DNA of 64,000 nt. Origin: Candidatus Bathyarchaeota archaeon. Lineage in GTDB: Archaea; Thermoproteota; Bathyarchaeia; Bathyarchaeales; Bathycorpusculaceae. The stretch is from the NCBI GenBank assembly GCA_022865885.1, contig JALHSQ010000134.1, positions 62,001 to 126,000 of the forward strand, written 5' to 3'. The position numbers and the translations under genes are program-made. Position 1 is the stretch's first letter, and every line of letters starts with the position of its first letter. Shown here piece by piece: positions 18,407 through 26,843 of the stretch. Under the pieces are notes generated by a model. That model saw only the letters and a list, made by a program, of their open reading frames with translations. It had not been told where the DNA came from and made no database searches.

Positions 18407-19063
18407 TCAATCAATGTACTCTGTCGGATCATCTATCTTTGCTTCCTTGAAGGCGTTCTTTCTGTTCATGCATGACTCGCATCTTCCACAATGCTTTTCT
18501 TCGTTTCGATAACAAGACCATGTGAGCTCAAAAGGAACTCCAAGCTGCTTTCCAATATTCAGTACTTCTGATTTCTGTAGGTTGCTGAAAGGAGCTTCAA
18601 TTCGGATTTCCACACCTGTTCCCAGTCTGGCTGTATTCTCAAAAGACTTGTAGAATTCCTTCCTGCAGTCTGGGTAAAAACGATCGTCTGAGCCTTGTGC
18701 TCCATAGAACACTTCTGTGGCTCCGATCGAAATGGCGTAGGCAACTGCAACAGAGAGGAATATTGCATTTCTGAAGGGAACTATCATTGGTTGAGTGAAG
18801 GTTGGGGTTAGCTCGATATTCTTGTCACAAAGGGCAGTTACTCCAGCAAATACCTCTTTCAAAGATCTTAAGTCTGTGATCTTGATCGGGATGTCGAGCC
18901 TTCCAGCAACGAGATTCGCACATTTGGCTTCTTTTTCTGCTATCTGGCCGTATTTGAAAGTCAAAGCGTGAACTTTGTAGCCTTGTTTCTTTGCCCAATA
19001 TGCAACAACTGTGGAATCTGGTCCTCCACTTAGTACAACAATGCACTTGTTTGCCTTAGTCAA
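18407..19063 (-). CDS. queC: 7-cyano-7-deazaguanine (preQ0) synthase
   Basis: Converts 7-carboxy-7-deazaguanine to preQ0 with ATP and ammonia; in archaea preQ0 is the base inserted into tRNA on the way to archaeosine. It has 218 residues. The ATP-pyrophosphatase loop is SGGPDS at residues 12-17. The zinc site is built by the C-terminal CGRCESCMNRKNAF and the preceding SCYRNEEKHC. TTG start at 19063, three bases after the queT stop, so both are in one transcript. Confidence 0.93.
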   Translation of the reverse strand: MTKANKCIVVLSGGPDSTVVAYWAKKQGYKVHALTFKYGQIAEKEAKCANLVAGRLDIPIKITDLRSLKEVFAGVTALCDKNIELTPTFTQPMIVPFRNAIFLSVAVAYAISIGATEVFYGAQGSDDRFYPDCRKEFYKSFENTARLGTGVEIRIEAPFSNLQKSEVLNIGKQLGVPFELTWSCYRNEEKHCGRCESCMNRKNAFKEAKIDDPTEYID

Positions 19064-19066
19064 AGC

Positions 19067-19546
19067 TTACTCCCACCATTTGAACCTTAACTCAATCATT
19101 TTGAAGACGAATGCACCCATCAAGCATACCAATTGTTCACTGATCAGAAGGTAAGGAAACGTTGCCATCCATGATAGATTGAAAAGCTGGTTTAGCATCC
19201 AACTGACGCCTATGGGTACTATGATTGCAATGATTGCGCCTTCGATGAAGTAGTTTTTGTTGAATCTTTGGGCGACGACAAAGCCTATGATTCCCGCAGC
19301 TAAGCTTACTAGTGGCATGAAGACGAGTTCATACGGCCCAGAAAATGGACTGAAGAGATTTCCCACGACTACTCCTACAGCATAGCCTATGCTCAGGACC
19401 CATTTCTTGGCAATCGCCGGTCTAAGCACACCCGCAACCCTGAATTGCAGTGCGTAGAAAGATAATGGGGCAAAGAAATAGATCAATACTGCGTATAAAG
19501 ATGCAAAGATACTTGCTAACGCTACGTCCTTAGTCTTTATTCTCAA
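19067..19546 (-). CDS. queT: QueT-type transporter, probable 7-deazaguanine uptake
   Basis: 159 residues with five or six membrane helices. The sequence matches the QueT family of ECF substrate-binding subunits: conserved LRPAIAKK near residue 42, GNLFSPFSGPYELVFMPL near 62-79 and a C-terminal WW-E end. QueT members usually import queuosine precursors. The neighbour queC makes preQ0, so the ligand here is probably preQ0, preQ1 or a related base. Start TTG at 19546 has AGGAGG 7 bases upstream; an out-of-frame ATG lies directly behind the ribosome site. No ECF energising module is in the window. Confidence 0.85.
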   Translation of the reverse strand: MRIKTKDVALASIFASLYAVLIYFFAPLSFYALQFRVAGVLRPAIAKKWVLSIGYAVGVVVGNLFSPFSGPYELVFMPLVSLAAGIIGFVVAQRFNKNYFIEGAIIAIIVPIGVSWMLNQLFNLSWMATFPYLLISEQLVCLMGAFVFKMIELRFKWWE

Positions 19547-19613
19547 TTTTCATCCTCCTACTCCGGGGTTTATGTTGGCGGAACGGGTGGAGGCCCACTC
19601 ACCCGCCATTTCG
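19547..19613 (-). promoter_or_regulatory. structured 5' leader of queT-queC, candidate riboswitch
   Basis: From the predicted transcription start near 19612 the leader immediately forms a hairpin at 19577-19607. Two pairings are possible: CGGGTG/CACCCG with a ten-base loop, or outer GGCGG/CCGCC with inner GTGG/CCAC. In the first, the loop ends CCTC and can pair with GGAGG at the ribosome site (CCTCC against GGAGG). That is the design of an H-type pseudoknot translational switch. It does not match any preQ1 class I can recall. Confidence 0.45.
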
Positions 19614-19635
19614 TATTACCTGTTCAAACTTGCTC

Positions 19636-19642
19636 TTAAAAG
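19636..19642 (-). promoter_or_regulatory. TATA-type promoter for queT-queC
   Basis: On the minus strand CTTTTAAG lies about 25 bases before the leader hairpin. It gives a leader of roughly 65 bases, unusually long beside the short leaders elsewhere in this window. Confidence 0.45.
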
Positions 19643-19806
19643 CCTTTGGCACACATCGTGTACCTAGATTTTGATTAAACCTCAGAACTTGTTGAATCAG
19701 TCTCAATCGATGATGTAACTGGCATGGAGAGACGCAGAATAGCGCGTGCTAGGTTGGAACGCTCTTCAGTTTTGTCTTAGCTTTTTTCTTATTTCTGGTA
19801 GTATTT

Positions 19807-20544
19807 TCACTTGATTGCGTTGGTTTGTATGCACTTTGGAAGCAAATCCTGAAGCTCGCAAACATCGTTTGCAACCAAGTCCGGTTCTTGGTTACTCTGG
19901 CGTAAGTCTTCGAAGGTGTAGAACTGTGATGGGACAAAAACCGTTTTCATACCAGTGGTTTTGGCGCCTTTAATGTCTTCCAACGGGCTGTCTCCAATAT
20001 ACACGGTTTCTTCTGCTTTTGCTTGCAGTCTTCTCAAGGCTTCTTTGAAGATCTTGGTGTTAGGCTTGCGCCAACCTGTTTCTTCAGAGATCAAGATGGC
20101 GTTGAAATATCTGTTTATTTCCAGTTTTCTGAGTGCTGCATGGATGACTGGTGCGTAGGTGAAGTTGGATATTAACCCTAGTCGATGGTCAGTTGAGGTT
20201 TCTCGCAGCAGTTCCTTTGCGCAAGGTCTCAGTTCGAGTGAGTCTATGTAGTCTTCAAAGAAAGCATTTACCGCAGTCTTTATGCGCACGTCTTCTGACT
20301 CAACGCTCAAACCTAGGCAGTTGAGGGCGTCAGAAATCCAAACAGCATTAGTCACCTCAACCAATTCCTGATAACGTACAACCCGATACTTCTCATGCGC
20401 CTCCGTGTATGCTTCGAGGAAACGTTCCTCACTGACGTCAAAACCCGATTCGACAATAGCCTTACCCAACTTCGCCTTTGAATCATCCATACTGTAGTTC
20501 CTGACGTTCGTTAGCGTGCCGATAAAGTCGAAGATCACTGCCAT
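19807..20544 (-). CDS. HAD superfamily hydrolase-like protein
   Basis: 245 residues of the haloacid dehalogenase fold with a helical cap (about residues 15-85). Motif I is IFDFIGTLT: the nucleophile Asp6 is present, but the usual second Asp is Ile8. Motif II is LISNFT, motif III is the Lys of WRKPNTKIF and motif IV is YIGDSPLEDIKGAK. Loss of the general acid/base Asp argues against a classic phosphatase; phosphonatase, dehalogenase-like or altered chemistry is possible. Substrate unknown. It is monocistronic. Confidence 0.83.
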   Translation of the reverse strand: MAVIFDFIGTLTNVRNYSMDDSKAKLGKAIVESGFDVSEERFLEAYTEAHEKYRVVRYQELVEVTNAVWISDALNCLGLSVESEDVRIKTAVNAFFEDYIDSLELRPCAKELLRETSTDHRLGLISNFTYAPVIHAALRKLEINRYFNAILISEETGWRKPNTKIFKEALRRLQAKAEETVYIGDSPLEDIKGAKTTGMKTVFVPSQFYTFEDLRQSNQEPDLVANDVCELQDLLPKCIQTNAIK

Positions 20545-20747
20545 GACCGGTGCCTCGCCTCAGTTTGATCCTTTCTTTCTCAGCTATTTTTCCGACGTCT
20601 TCTGCAATGCCTGTTCTCTAATAATAAGGCTTACGCGGAACATGTCCTTTTGGAACAGCAAGCGGCTCTCCCAATTGGCGGAGGAATTTGGAAAGAAGAG
20701 ATATGCTGGAATTCCGACGTCTTCATTTTCCCATAATCCGGTTTGCT

Positions 20748-20767
20748 CTTCTCGAAATCGCGAGAAG
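20748..20767. repeat. inverted repeat just before the dph6 TATA element
   Basis: CTTCTCG and CGAGAAG form a perfect 7-base inverted repeat separated by six bases. It ends 5 bases before TTTATAAA, overlapping the place where TFB contacts DNA. A repressor operator is possible; it could equally be a hairpin in a minus-strand transcript. Confidence 0.4.
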
Positions 20768-20772
20768 CACAC

Positions 20773-20780
20773 TTTATAAA
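20773..20780 (+). promoter_or_regulatory. TATA-type promoter for dph6
   Basis: TTTATAAA is a strong archaeal TATA box. Transcription would start near 20803, about 30 bases before the ATG at 20835. Confidence 0.6.
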
Positions 20781-20834
20781 CTCGTCAACAGCAACACATT
20801 CAACGAACTATGCAAGCGCTAGGCACTGAACACC

Positions 20835-21515
20835 ATGAAACTCGGAGTTCTGTTTTCAGGCGGCAAAGATTCGAGTTTGGCTCTGTTCAAAGCACAAGAG
20901 TCGCATGACGTTGTCTGCTTGATAAGCGTGTTTTCTAAAAACAAGGAAAGCTACATGTTTCACGTCCCAAACATCGAGTTAACCAAGCTGCAGGCTAGAG
21001 CCATAGGATTACCTCTCATTCAGAAAACAACAAAAGGCGAAAAGGAAAAAGAGCTTAATGATCTAGAAAAGGCTATCCTTCTTGCCAAAGAAAGATACTA
21101 CATCGAAGGCATCGTTACAGGAGCAATAGAATCCGTCTACCAATCAACCAGGATCCAGAGGATTTGTGAAGATCTCGACCTATCGTGCCTCAATCCTTTG
21201 TGGAAGAAAGACCAGATAGGGCTTCTGAAGGAACTCGTTCAAAAGGGCTTCAAGGTCATCATTTCAGGAGTCTTTGCCTATCCATTGGACGAGAGCTACC
21301 TCGGCAAACTGATCGACAGTAAAATGGTTGAAAGGCTGAAGCTAGTCTCTGAGAAATACCGCTTGAGTCCTGCAGGAGAGGGAGGAGAATTCGAAACAAC
21401 TGTCCTAGATGCTCCATTTTTCAAAAGAAGAATAGAGATAATGGATTACGAAATCTCTTACAAAGACAACTGCGGAGTTTTCGACATAAGAAAGGCAAGA
21501 CTGACTGAAAAATGA
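20835..21515 (+). CDS. dph6: diphthine--ammonia ligase (ATP-PPase family)
   Basis: Performs the last step of diphthamide synthesis on elongation factor 2: ATP-dependent amidation of diphthine. It has 226 residues. The N-terminal ATP-pyrophosphatase motif is LFSGGKDSSLAL (SGGKDS at 8-13). The family-specific parts are EGIVTGAIESVYQSTRIQ and SPAGEGGEFETTVLDAPFF. The protein is the short archaeal form without extra domains. Its own promoter lies upstream, and no other dph gene is in the window. Confidence 0.9.
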   Translation: MKLGVLFSGGKDSSLALFKAQESHDVVCLISVFSKNKESYMFHVPNIELTKLQARAIGLPLIQKTTKGEKEKELNDLEKAILLAKERYYIEGIVTGAIESVYQSTRIQRICEDLDLSCLNPLWKKDQIGLLKELVQKGFKVIISGVFAYPLDESYLGKLIDSKMVERLKLVSEKYRLSPAGEGGEFETTVLDAPFFKRRIEIMDYEISYKDNCGVFDIRKARLTEK

Positions 21516-21586
21516 TGTTGACTAACAAAGGCCAAACTCACCATTAACTGACACTCAAGAGTAATTGAGAGTGGCTTTTGAAATGG

Positions 21587-21594
21587 TTAAATAT
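21587..21594 (+). promoter_or_regulatory. TATA-type promoter for the lactate permease gene
   Basis: TTAAATAT gives a start near 21612. That is downstream of the outer TTG codon at 21610 and supports translation from ATG 21631. Confidence 0.5.
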
Positions 21595-21630
21595 GCACAT
21601 ATGTGAGACTTGTCAAGAAGGGAGATGGAA

Positions 21631-23325
21631 ATGCAGAGCAGAATCTTCTCGCTGGTGTCTTTGTTTGCCTTAGTCTTCATTGGGCTTGTCGCTTTTGTCA
21701 TGCCTTGGTTTGGTCAATCTGTCTCGTTCAGATTTCTGCTGGCAATTTACCCGTTGCTTGTAATCCTTTTCGGCGTAGCCTTGCTGCGCCAGAGTGGCCT
21801 GACTATGGCTTTGGTCGGTCTGGTGACTACGATTCTGTTAGCGGTTTTTGAGTTTGGAACTCCAATTGAAGTAGCGTTAGGCGCATCAGCATATGGATTC
21901 GTGAAGAGCTTCGGAATATCCATTTCCGTTGCTGCAACGATGTTGATGATTTTTCTTATGCGGGAAACAGGCGCTCTAAGCACTGTGTCAAAGGTAATCA
22001 AGCAACAGGTTTTGGGTGACGAGATCAGAGCCTTATACATCGGGATAGGTTTCGGCTCTTTTCTCACCTGTTTAGGCGTAGTTACTCCTGCACTGTTTCC
22101 GCCTCTGCTAGTAACTATGGGTTTCAGTCCAACCGTTGCTGTCTCTATTGCTGTTCTCGGCTATGATCCGACAACCAGTTTCTCACTGCTCTCAATGCCA
22201 ATTACCCTACCAGTTGATGTCGGCAAAACAATTGGTATCATGATCAATCCGTTTGAGCTGGCCTTCAAGATAGCACTCTTTCTTCCGCTTATTTCGACTG
22301 GCTTTGCCTTTGCGATTCTGTGGCTTGTCGGGGGAAGACGTTCTATGCGGAAAGGTGCTGTTCCTGCTATGATATGTGGGTTAGCTTTGGCTCTTGCTTG
22401 TCTAGGAGCAACTGGTTTAGACTACTTTACAGGAGTCGAGTATGTTCCTTTGCGGATTGTTGGCGTTGTTGCTGGACTGTGCTCCATGGTTTCGCTGTAT
22501 GCTTATCAGAAACTACGGCACTCTTCAACGACCAAACAGAAGCCTGCCGATTATCCTACACGCAAAGAGATTCTTAGAAGCTTCTCCCCATGGATTATGT
22601 TGACAGTCTCGGCAGCAATCGTCAGCATTCAGCAAGTTAGCAGTTGGCTTTCCAACGTCCTTGGTAATGTGGAACAGATTTCGATTTTCGCAGATCAAAC
22701 TGTCGATCTAGACTTGTTGTCTCAGATCTACACTTGGATCTTGTTTGCAGTCCTATTGTCGTTGGTGACACTTCGACCAACGAGGAAACAGGTCAAAGAC
22801 GCAACCCATGTTTGGCTCAAACGGTTTGCTGAGCCTTTTCTAGCATACAGCCTTTACTTCTCCATTGCTTTTGTCATGGCCTATTCCGCTCGGACAATCG
22901 TAAATGGAGTTTTGGAGCCTTCACTTCTCTACAACGAACTCAACATGAACGTTATTCTGGGATCAACATTGGCTGCAGTTTTTGGAGCAGGTTTCATTTT
23001 CGTTGGGGCTTCTCTTGGTCTTTTCGGAGCAATCGTTGGAGGGTCAGAAACCAGTTCAAACGTGTTATTTCTCAAGATTCAAAAGACGGCGGCAGACAGC
23101 ATTGGACTTGGCAATGCTGGCTTTGTAACTGTCTATAGCGGTCATGCTGTCGCAGGCGGCATAGCGAGCTCTGTGACACCGGCAAAGATCAATAATGCCG
23201 TAGTCACAATTGGAGAGACACATGACACTGAGTCGTTGATAATGCGGAAGCATCTGGTTGTTGCTGTGATCTTGACGATAGCTACAGGAATACTGACCGG
23301 CGTTCTCGTGAGCTTAGGCATCTAG
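21631..23325 (+). CDS. lctP: LctP-family lactate permease
   Basis: 564 residues from ATG at 21631, chosen because GGGAG ends 6 bases upstream and the TATA element at 21587 places the transcript start after the outer TTG (21610). About 13 membrane helices are visible. Family features include PALFPPLLVTMGFSPTVAV and VLGYDPTTSFSLLSMPIT in the first half, and GGSETSSNVLF plus HAVAGGIASSVTPAKI in the second. LctP proteins carry lactate or glycolate with protons. Lactate could supply pyruvate to the por enzyme in this window, but no lactate dehydrogenase is nearby. Confidence 0.88.
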   Translation: MQSRIFSLVSLFALVFIGLVAFVMPWFGQSVSFRFLLAIYPLLVILFGVALLRQSGLTMALVGLVTTILLAVFEFGTPIEVALGASAYGFVKSFGISISVAATMLMIFLMRETGALSTVSKVIKQQVLGDEIRALYIGIGFGSFLTCLGVVTPALFPPLLVTMGFSPTVAVSIAVLGYDPTTSFSLLSMPITLPVDVGKTIGIMINPFELAFKIALFLPLISTGFAFAILWLVGGRRSMRKGAVPAMICGLALALACLGATGLDYFTGVEYVPLRIVGVVAGLCSMVSLYAYQKLRHSSTTKQKPADYPTRKEILRSFSPWIMLTVSAAIVSIQQVSSWLSNVLGNVEQISIFADQTVDLDLLSQIYTWILFAVLLSLVTLRPTRKQVKDATHVWLKRFAEPFLAYSLYFSIAFVMAYSARTIVNGVLEPSLLYNELNMNVILGSTLAAVFGAGFIFVGASLGLFGAIVGGSETSSNVLFLKIQKTAADSIGLGNAGFVTVYSGHAVAGGIASSVTPAKINNAVVTIGETHDTESLIMRKHLVVAVILTIATGILTGVLVSLGI

Positions 23326-23387
23326 GCACATTTGTCCCACCTAATCTGGTCAGTTTATCTTTTGCACTAAGATGAAGTGTCTAATGA

Positions 23388-24110
23388 TCAGATTTCCGTC
23401 GCTATCTTCTCCATTTTCCTCGCGAATCCTGTTTTCAGCAGTCTGTCAACATTTCCCATTGATTCTTCTATCTTTGAGTCATACGGAATTTTACCTAGAT
23501 AAACCAAGCCTAGTTTCAGGGTCTGCCCTTGTATCGTTTCCAATTGATCCATTTTCATGTTTTCAACGAGTCCGACGATTGGAATTCCCAATTCCTTCAG
23601 CAGAGTAGTGAGCTTCTTTACGGTTTCAAAAGCAAGCTGCGAGGGTGTTGTGACTACAAGAAACTTTGTTCTCTTCAAGAATCTAATCAGATCGAGAGTC
23701 GCATCGCCTATTCCAGGCGGCATGTCTAATATCAGGTAGTCGAGTTCTCCCCATCGTGTGATTGACAGCAGTTCTAAGAGGACGTTCGACGTGTCTGCGC
23801 CTCTTAATGGTGTGGCATAGTCACTCGTGTAGTAGATTATCGACATATATTCGAGGCCTTCGAATTTGGGTGGAATTATGCCTTTTTCTTCTTTCGGCTG
23901 TAACCCTTTTATGCCCAATATGATATGTGTGGACGGGCTTGTGAAATCCAAGTCAAACAAGCCAACCCTGCAACCTTTTCTTGCCAGCGTCAATGCTAGT
24001 GTTGATGCGACTAGGCTCTTGCCCACGCCTCCTTTGCCGCTTGAAACTGCAACTATGTTACGTATGGTTCTCATTCTCTCTTCTATTATGCTAACTCGAG
24101 GATCGACCAA
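23388..24110 (-). CDS. Mrp/MinD-type ATPase, probable HypB equivalent
   Basis: 240-residue deviant Walker A ATPase. Walker A is SSGKGGVGKS near residue 23-32, followed by FDLDFTSPS and LDMPPGIGD, the Mrp/NBP35 signature. No CxxC cluster motif is present at the C-terminus, unlike NBP35 cluster carriers. It directly follows hypA, three bases away. In Thermococcus the HypB partner of HypA is an Mrp/MinD-type ATPase rather than the usual GTPase; this pair looks the same. The likely role is ATP-driven nickel insertion into hydrogenase with HypA. Starts with TTG at 24110 behind AGGAG. Confidence 0.82.
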   Translation of the reverse strand: MVDPRVSIIEERMRTIRNIVAVSSGKGGVGKSLVASTLALTLARKGCRVGLFDLDFTSPSTHIILGIKGLQPKEEKGIIPPKFEGLEYMSIIYYTSDYATPLRGADTSNVLLELLSITRWGELDYLILDMPPGIGDATLDLIRFLKRTKFLVVTTPSQLAFETVKKLTTLLKELGIPIVGLVENMKMDQLETIQGQTLKLGLVYLGKIPYDSKIEESMGNVDRLLKTGFARKMEKIATEI

Positions 24111-24113
24111 AAT

Positions 24114-24512
24114 TCACTTCGCTCCTTTGATGGTTTCAAGCCAGACACCGCGCCCTTCTAACACTTCAAAATCTGGGCTGCCACATTTTGGACATTTGAT
24201 GTATGTGTGTGCCACTTCGGGGACAAAATGTATTGCTTCTGCGATGCTCGCGTCTAATGTCTCCTTGCTGAAATACCATTGGTGATCGCAGGCTCTGCAC
24301 TTCATTTTTGCTTTCGCCTTTTCTATATTGAATTCTGCATTCTTGAGAACTTCGGACCTTAGTTGTGATAGTGCAAATTCCAGTATCTCCTGCTCGATGC
24401 CCTGCAATTCGCCGACTCTTATTTTCACTTCTTTGACTTTCTTCAATCCTTCCTTCTTGGCTATTTGAGAAGCCGCGGCGACTATTGCTTCAGCCAAAGC
24501 CCATTCATGCAT
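24114..24512 (-). CDS. hypA: hydrogenase nickel incorporation protein HypA
   Basis: 132 residues. Nickel binding needs Met1-His2-Glu3, and the frame gives ATG-CAT-GAA at 24512, with AGGTG 6 bases before it; an upstream GTG at 24521 would bury that site and is rejected. The zinc loop is CRACDHQW and CPKCGSPDF, two CxxC pairs. The core GLKKVKEVKIRVGEL is typical. It delivers nickel to the large subunit of [NiFe]-hydrogenase with its ATPase neighbour. Confidence 0.93.
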   Translation of the reverse strand: MHEWALAEAIVAAASQIAKKEGLKKVKEVKIRVGELQGIEQEILEFALSQLRSEVLKNAEFNIEKAKAKMKCRACDHQWYFSKETLDASIAEAIHFVPEVAHTYIKCPKCGSPDFEVLEGRGVWLETIKGAK

Positions 24513-24607
24513 AGGAAGCACCTATCTCATTGAATCATTTAACAATATTGCAGAAACTGTTAGAACTCTGGAAGCTTGAAACGAAAAGCTCTCCCAAGAT
24601 ACCTTGG

Positions 24608-26017
24608 TTACTGTTTTCTCATTATGTACTCGTGTATGGCCTTTGCAGCTTTCTTACCTGCACCCATGGCGCTTATGACTGTAGCCTCACCTGTCACTAT
24701 GTCTCCGCCAGCGTACACGCCTTCGAGGCTTGTTTTTCCGTTTTCATCTACAAGTATTGTTCCCCATTTCGTGACTTGCAGACCTTTGGTTGTACTCTGT
24801 ATGATTGGGTTCGGTGTTCTTCCAATAGCAGTGATGATCGTGTCGGTATCCATGACGAATTCTGAACCCTTAACAGGGACTGGTCTTCTTCTTCCAGACT
24901 CGTCTGGCGGTCCAAGTTCCATGCAAACGCATTCCACGGCTTTAACCCAGCCCTTTTCATCTCCCAAAAACTTCGTTGGCGCTGCCAGAAACTTGCACAC
25001 GATGCCTTCTTCCTCAGCGTTCTCAATCTCTTCTTTTCTTGCCGGTAACTCCTCTCGCGAACGACGGTACGCAATGCAGACTTCCTCGGCGCCCAAACGC
25101 AGGGCGGAACGAGCAGAATCCATGGCCACGTTGCCTCCGCCGACGACTACGACGTGCTTTCCGATTCTTATCGGCGTGTCATACGCTGGAAAGGCATATG
25201 ACTTCATCAAGTTCACTCTTATCAGGAACTCGTTTGCAGAGTATATCCCGCCAAGATTTTCTCCTTGCAGATTCATGAAAGCGGGCAATCCAGCACCTGT
25301 TCCGATGAAAACTGCGTCAAAACCTGTGCTGAGCAATTCTGGAATGGTGTGTATTCTTCCGATGAGGTAACCGCAACGCAGGTCCGCGCCCAGCTTCCTG
25401 ATGTAGTCAACTTCGGCTTGAACTATGCTTTTTGGTAAGCGGAATTCTGGGATGCCGTAAACCAGGACACCTCCTGGCAGATGCAGTGCCTCGTAGATCA
25501 CGACTTCATGACCAAGTCTAGCCAGTTCAGCTGCTACCGTGAGTCCGGCTGGTCCGGCGCCGACCACTACCACTTTCTTCCCTGTCGATTGAGGCTTTGC
25601 TGGGGGTTTGATGCCTCTAGATCTTTCCCAATCAGCGACAAACCTTTCGAGTCTGCCGATGCTTATGGGTTCGCCCATCTTGCTCATTATACAATACTTC
25701 TGGCACTGTTCTTCTTGGGGACACACGCGGCCACAGATTGCAGGGAGAGCGTTTTTCTCCTTGATTTTGGCGATTGATTCCTCATATTTCCGTTCTTTGA
25801 GTAGCTTGGTGAATTCTGGAATGCTGACTCCAACTGGGCAGCCCATCACGCATTGCGGTTTTGGACATTGCAGGCAACGGCTAGCCTCTTCTAGAGCTTG
25901 TTCCTCAGTGTAGCCCAAAGCTACCTCGTCAAAATTCGCACTTCGTGTCTTCGGGTCTTGTTTAGGCATGGGTACTGATTCTTTCTTAGGTTTAGGTTTC
26001 GGCTTACTTTCCGCCAC
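24608..26017 (-). CDS. NfnB/GltD-like FAD, Fe-S oxidoreductase
   Basis: 469-residue flavoprotein of the glutamate synthase small subunit type. The N-terminal domain has clusters CLQCPKPQCVMGCPVG and CGRVCPQEEQCQKYC. It is followed by VVVGAGPAGLTVAAELA (FAD) and VVVGGGNVAMDSA (NADPH), then the family-typical YAGGDIVTGEATV. Next to an NfnA homologue, this is best read as the large subunit of an NADH-dependent ferredoxin:NADP oxidoreductase, an electron-bifurcating enzyme. Sulfide dehydrogenase or a stand-alone GltD-like role is the alternative. GTG at 26017 overlaps the nfnA stop by 14 bases. Confidence 0.88.
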   Translation of the reverse strand: MAESKPKPKPKKESVPMPKQDPKTRSANFDEVALGYTEEQALEEASRCLQCPKPQCVMGCPVGVSIPEFTKLLKERKYEESIAKIKEKNALPAICGRVCPQEEQCQKYCIMSKMGEPISIGRLERFVADWERSRGIKPPAKPQSTGKKVVVVGAGPAGLTVAAELARLGHEVVIYEALHLPGGVLVYGIPEFRLPKSIVQAEVDYIRKLGADLRCGYLIGRIHTIPELLSTGFDAVFIGTGAGLPAFMNLQGENLGGIYSANEFLIRVNLMKSYAFPAYDTPIRIGKHVVVVGGGNVAMDSARSALRLGAEEVCIAYRRSREELPARKEEIENAEEEGIVCKFLAAPTKFLGDEKGWVKAVECVCMELGPPDESGRRRPVPVKGSEFVMDTDTIITAIGRTPNPIIQSTTKGLQVTKWGTILVDENGKTSLEGVYAGGDIVTGEATVISAMGAGKKAAKAIHEYIMRKQ

Positions 26018-26843
26018 AAGTGCAGCCTCCGCGTATTTCCCACAAGAGGGAGCTTAGCCTTTCTTCGGGTAGAAACATTCTCTGTCTACTTATCAGTTCA
26101 TCAAAATCCACTAGATGGCCGTCGAATTCAGGTCCATCGACGCAGCCGAACATCATTTTTCCGCCAACTGTGACTCTGCAAACACCGCACATGCCCATTC
26201 CATCAACCATGATCGGAGTCAACGTGACAGTCGTAGGCAAATTGACCTTTCTAGTCATCTCTGAGACGTTTTTCATCATGACAACTGGTCCCCATGCTAT
26301 GCAGCGGTCGAACTTTCCTTTCTCAAGAATCTCCTTAAGGAAATCCAACCCTTTGTAGCCCTTGGATCCGTCGTCCGTAGCCACGTAGAACTTGTCGCTT
26401 AGATCTTTCATTTCTTTTTCAAAGAAGAGCAGTTCTTTGATTCTTGCTCCCATCACGATGGTCAACGTGTTTCCCGCTTCTCGCAAAGACCGAATAAGCA
26501 GGAGCATCGGTGCGATCATGACTCCGCCGGCGACACACAAGACTTTGCCATAGTTCTTGATTTCTGAGGGGTTTCCAAGGGGTCCAGTAATGTTTCCTAC
26601 GCAGTCACCTTCCTTTAGGAATCCAAGCTGCTTCGTTGTTTTGCCAACTTCGTTAAAGGCGAATCTAATGGTGCCCTTCTTCTTGTCACAGCCAGCTATT
26701 GTTAGTGGGATGCGTTCGCCCCTTTGGTTTACTATCACGATGATGAACTGGCCCGGCTGAGCTTTTTCGGCCATCTCGGGGGCGTAAACTTCAACCATTT
26801 TGATTTTTGGCGCTAACTCCTTCTTGGCCAAGATCTCATACAA
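26004..26843 (-). CDS. NfnA-like FAD/NAD-binding subunit with [2Fe-2S] site
   Basis: 279 residues of the ferredoxin-NADP reductase-like family (dihydroorotate dehydrogenase electron-transfer type). N-terminal beta-barrel for FAD has PGQFIIVIVNQRGERIPLT; the NAD-binding part has VAGGVMIAPMLLLIRSL. Near the C-terminus the cluster-binding loop is GMGMCGVCRVTVGGKMMFGC, ending with FDELISRQ. It forms the small subunit of an Nfn-like pair with the preceding gene product in the operon. Its start overlaps the end of the ferredoxin/MvhD gene by 8 bases, so the three genes are tightly coupled. Confidence 0.88.
   Translation of the reverse strand: MYEILAKKELAPKIKMVEVYAPEMAEKAQPGQFIIVIVNQRGERIPLTIAGCDKKKGTIRFAFNEVGKTTKQLGFLKEGDCVGNITGPLGNPSEIKNYGKVLCVAGGVMIAPMLLLIRSLREAGNTLTIVMGARIKELLFFEKEMKDLSDKFYVATDDGSKGYKGLDFLKEILEKGKFDRCIAWGPVVMMKNVSEMTRKVNLPTTVTLTPIMVDGMGMCGVCRVTVGGKMMFGCVDGPEFDGHLVDFDELISRQRMFLPEERLSSLLWEIRGGCTCGGK

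Noticed and set aside
20584-20772. 62-codon minus-strand frame between the HAD gene and dph6
   Set aside because: The composition is not absurd, but it covers the inverted repeat just before the dph6 promoter and has no ribosome site; too weak to call.
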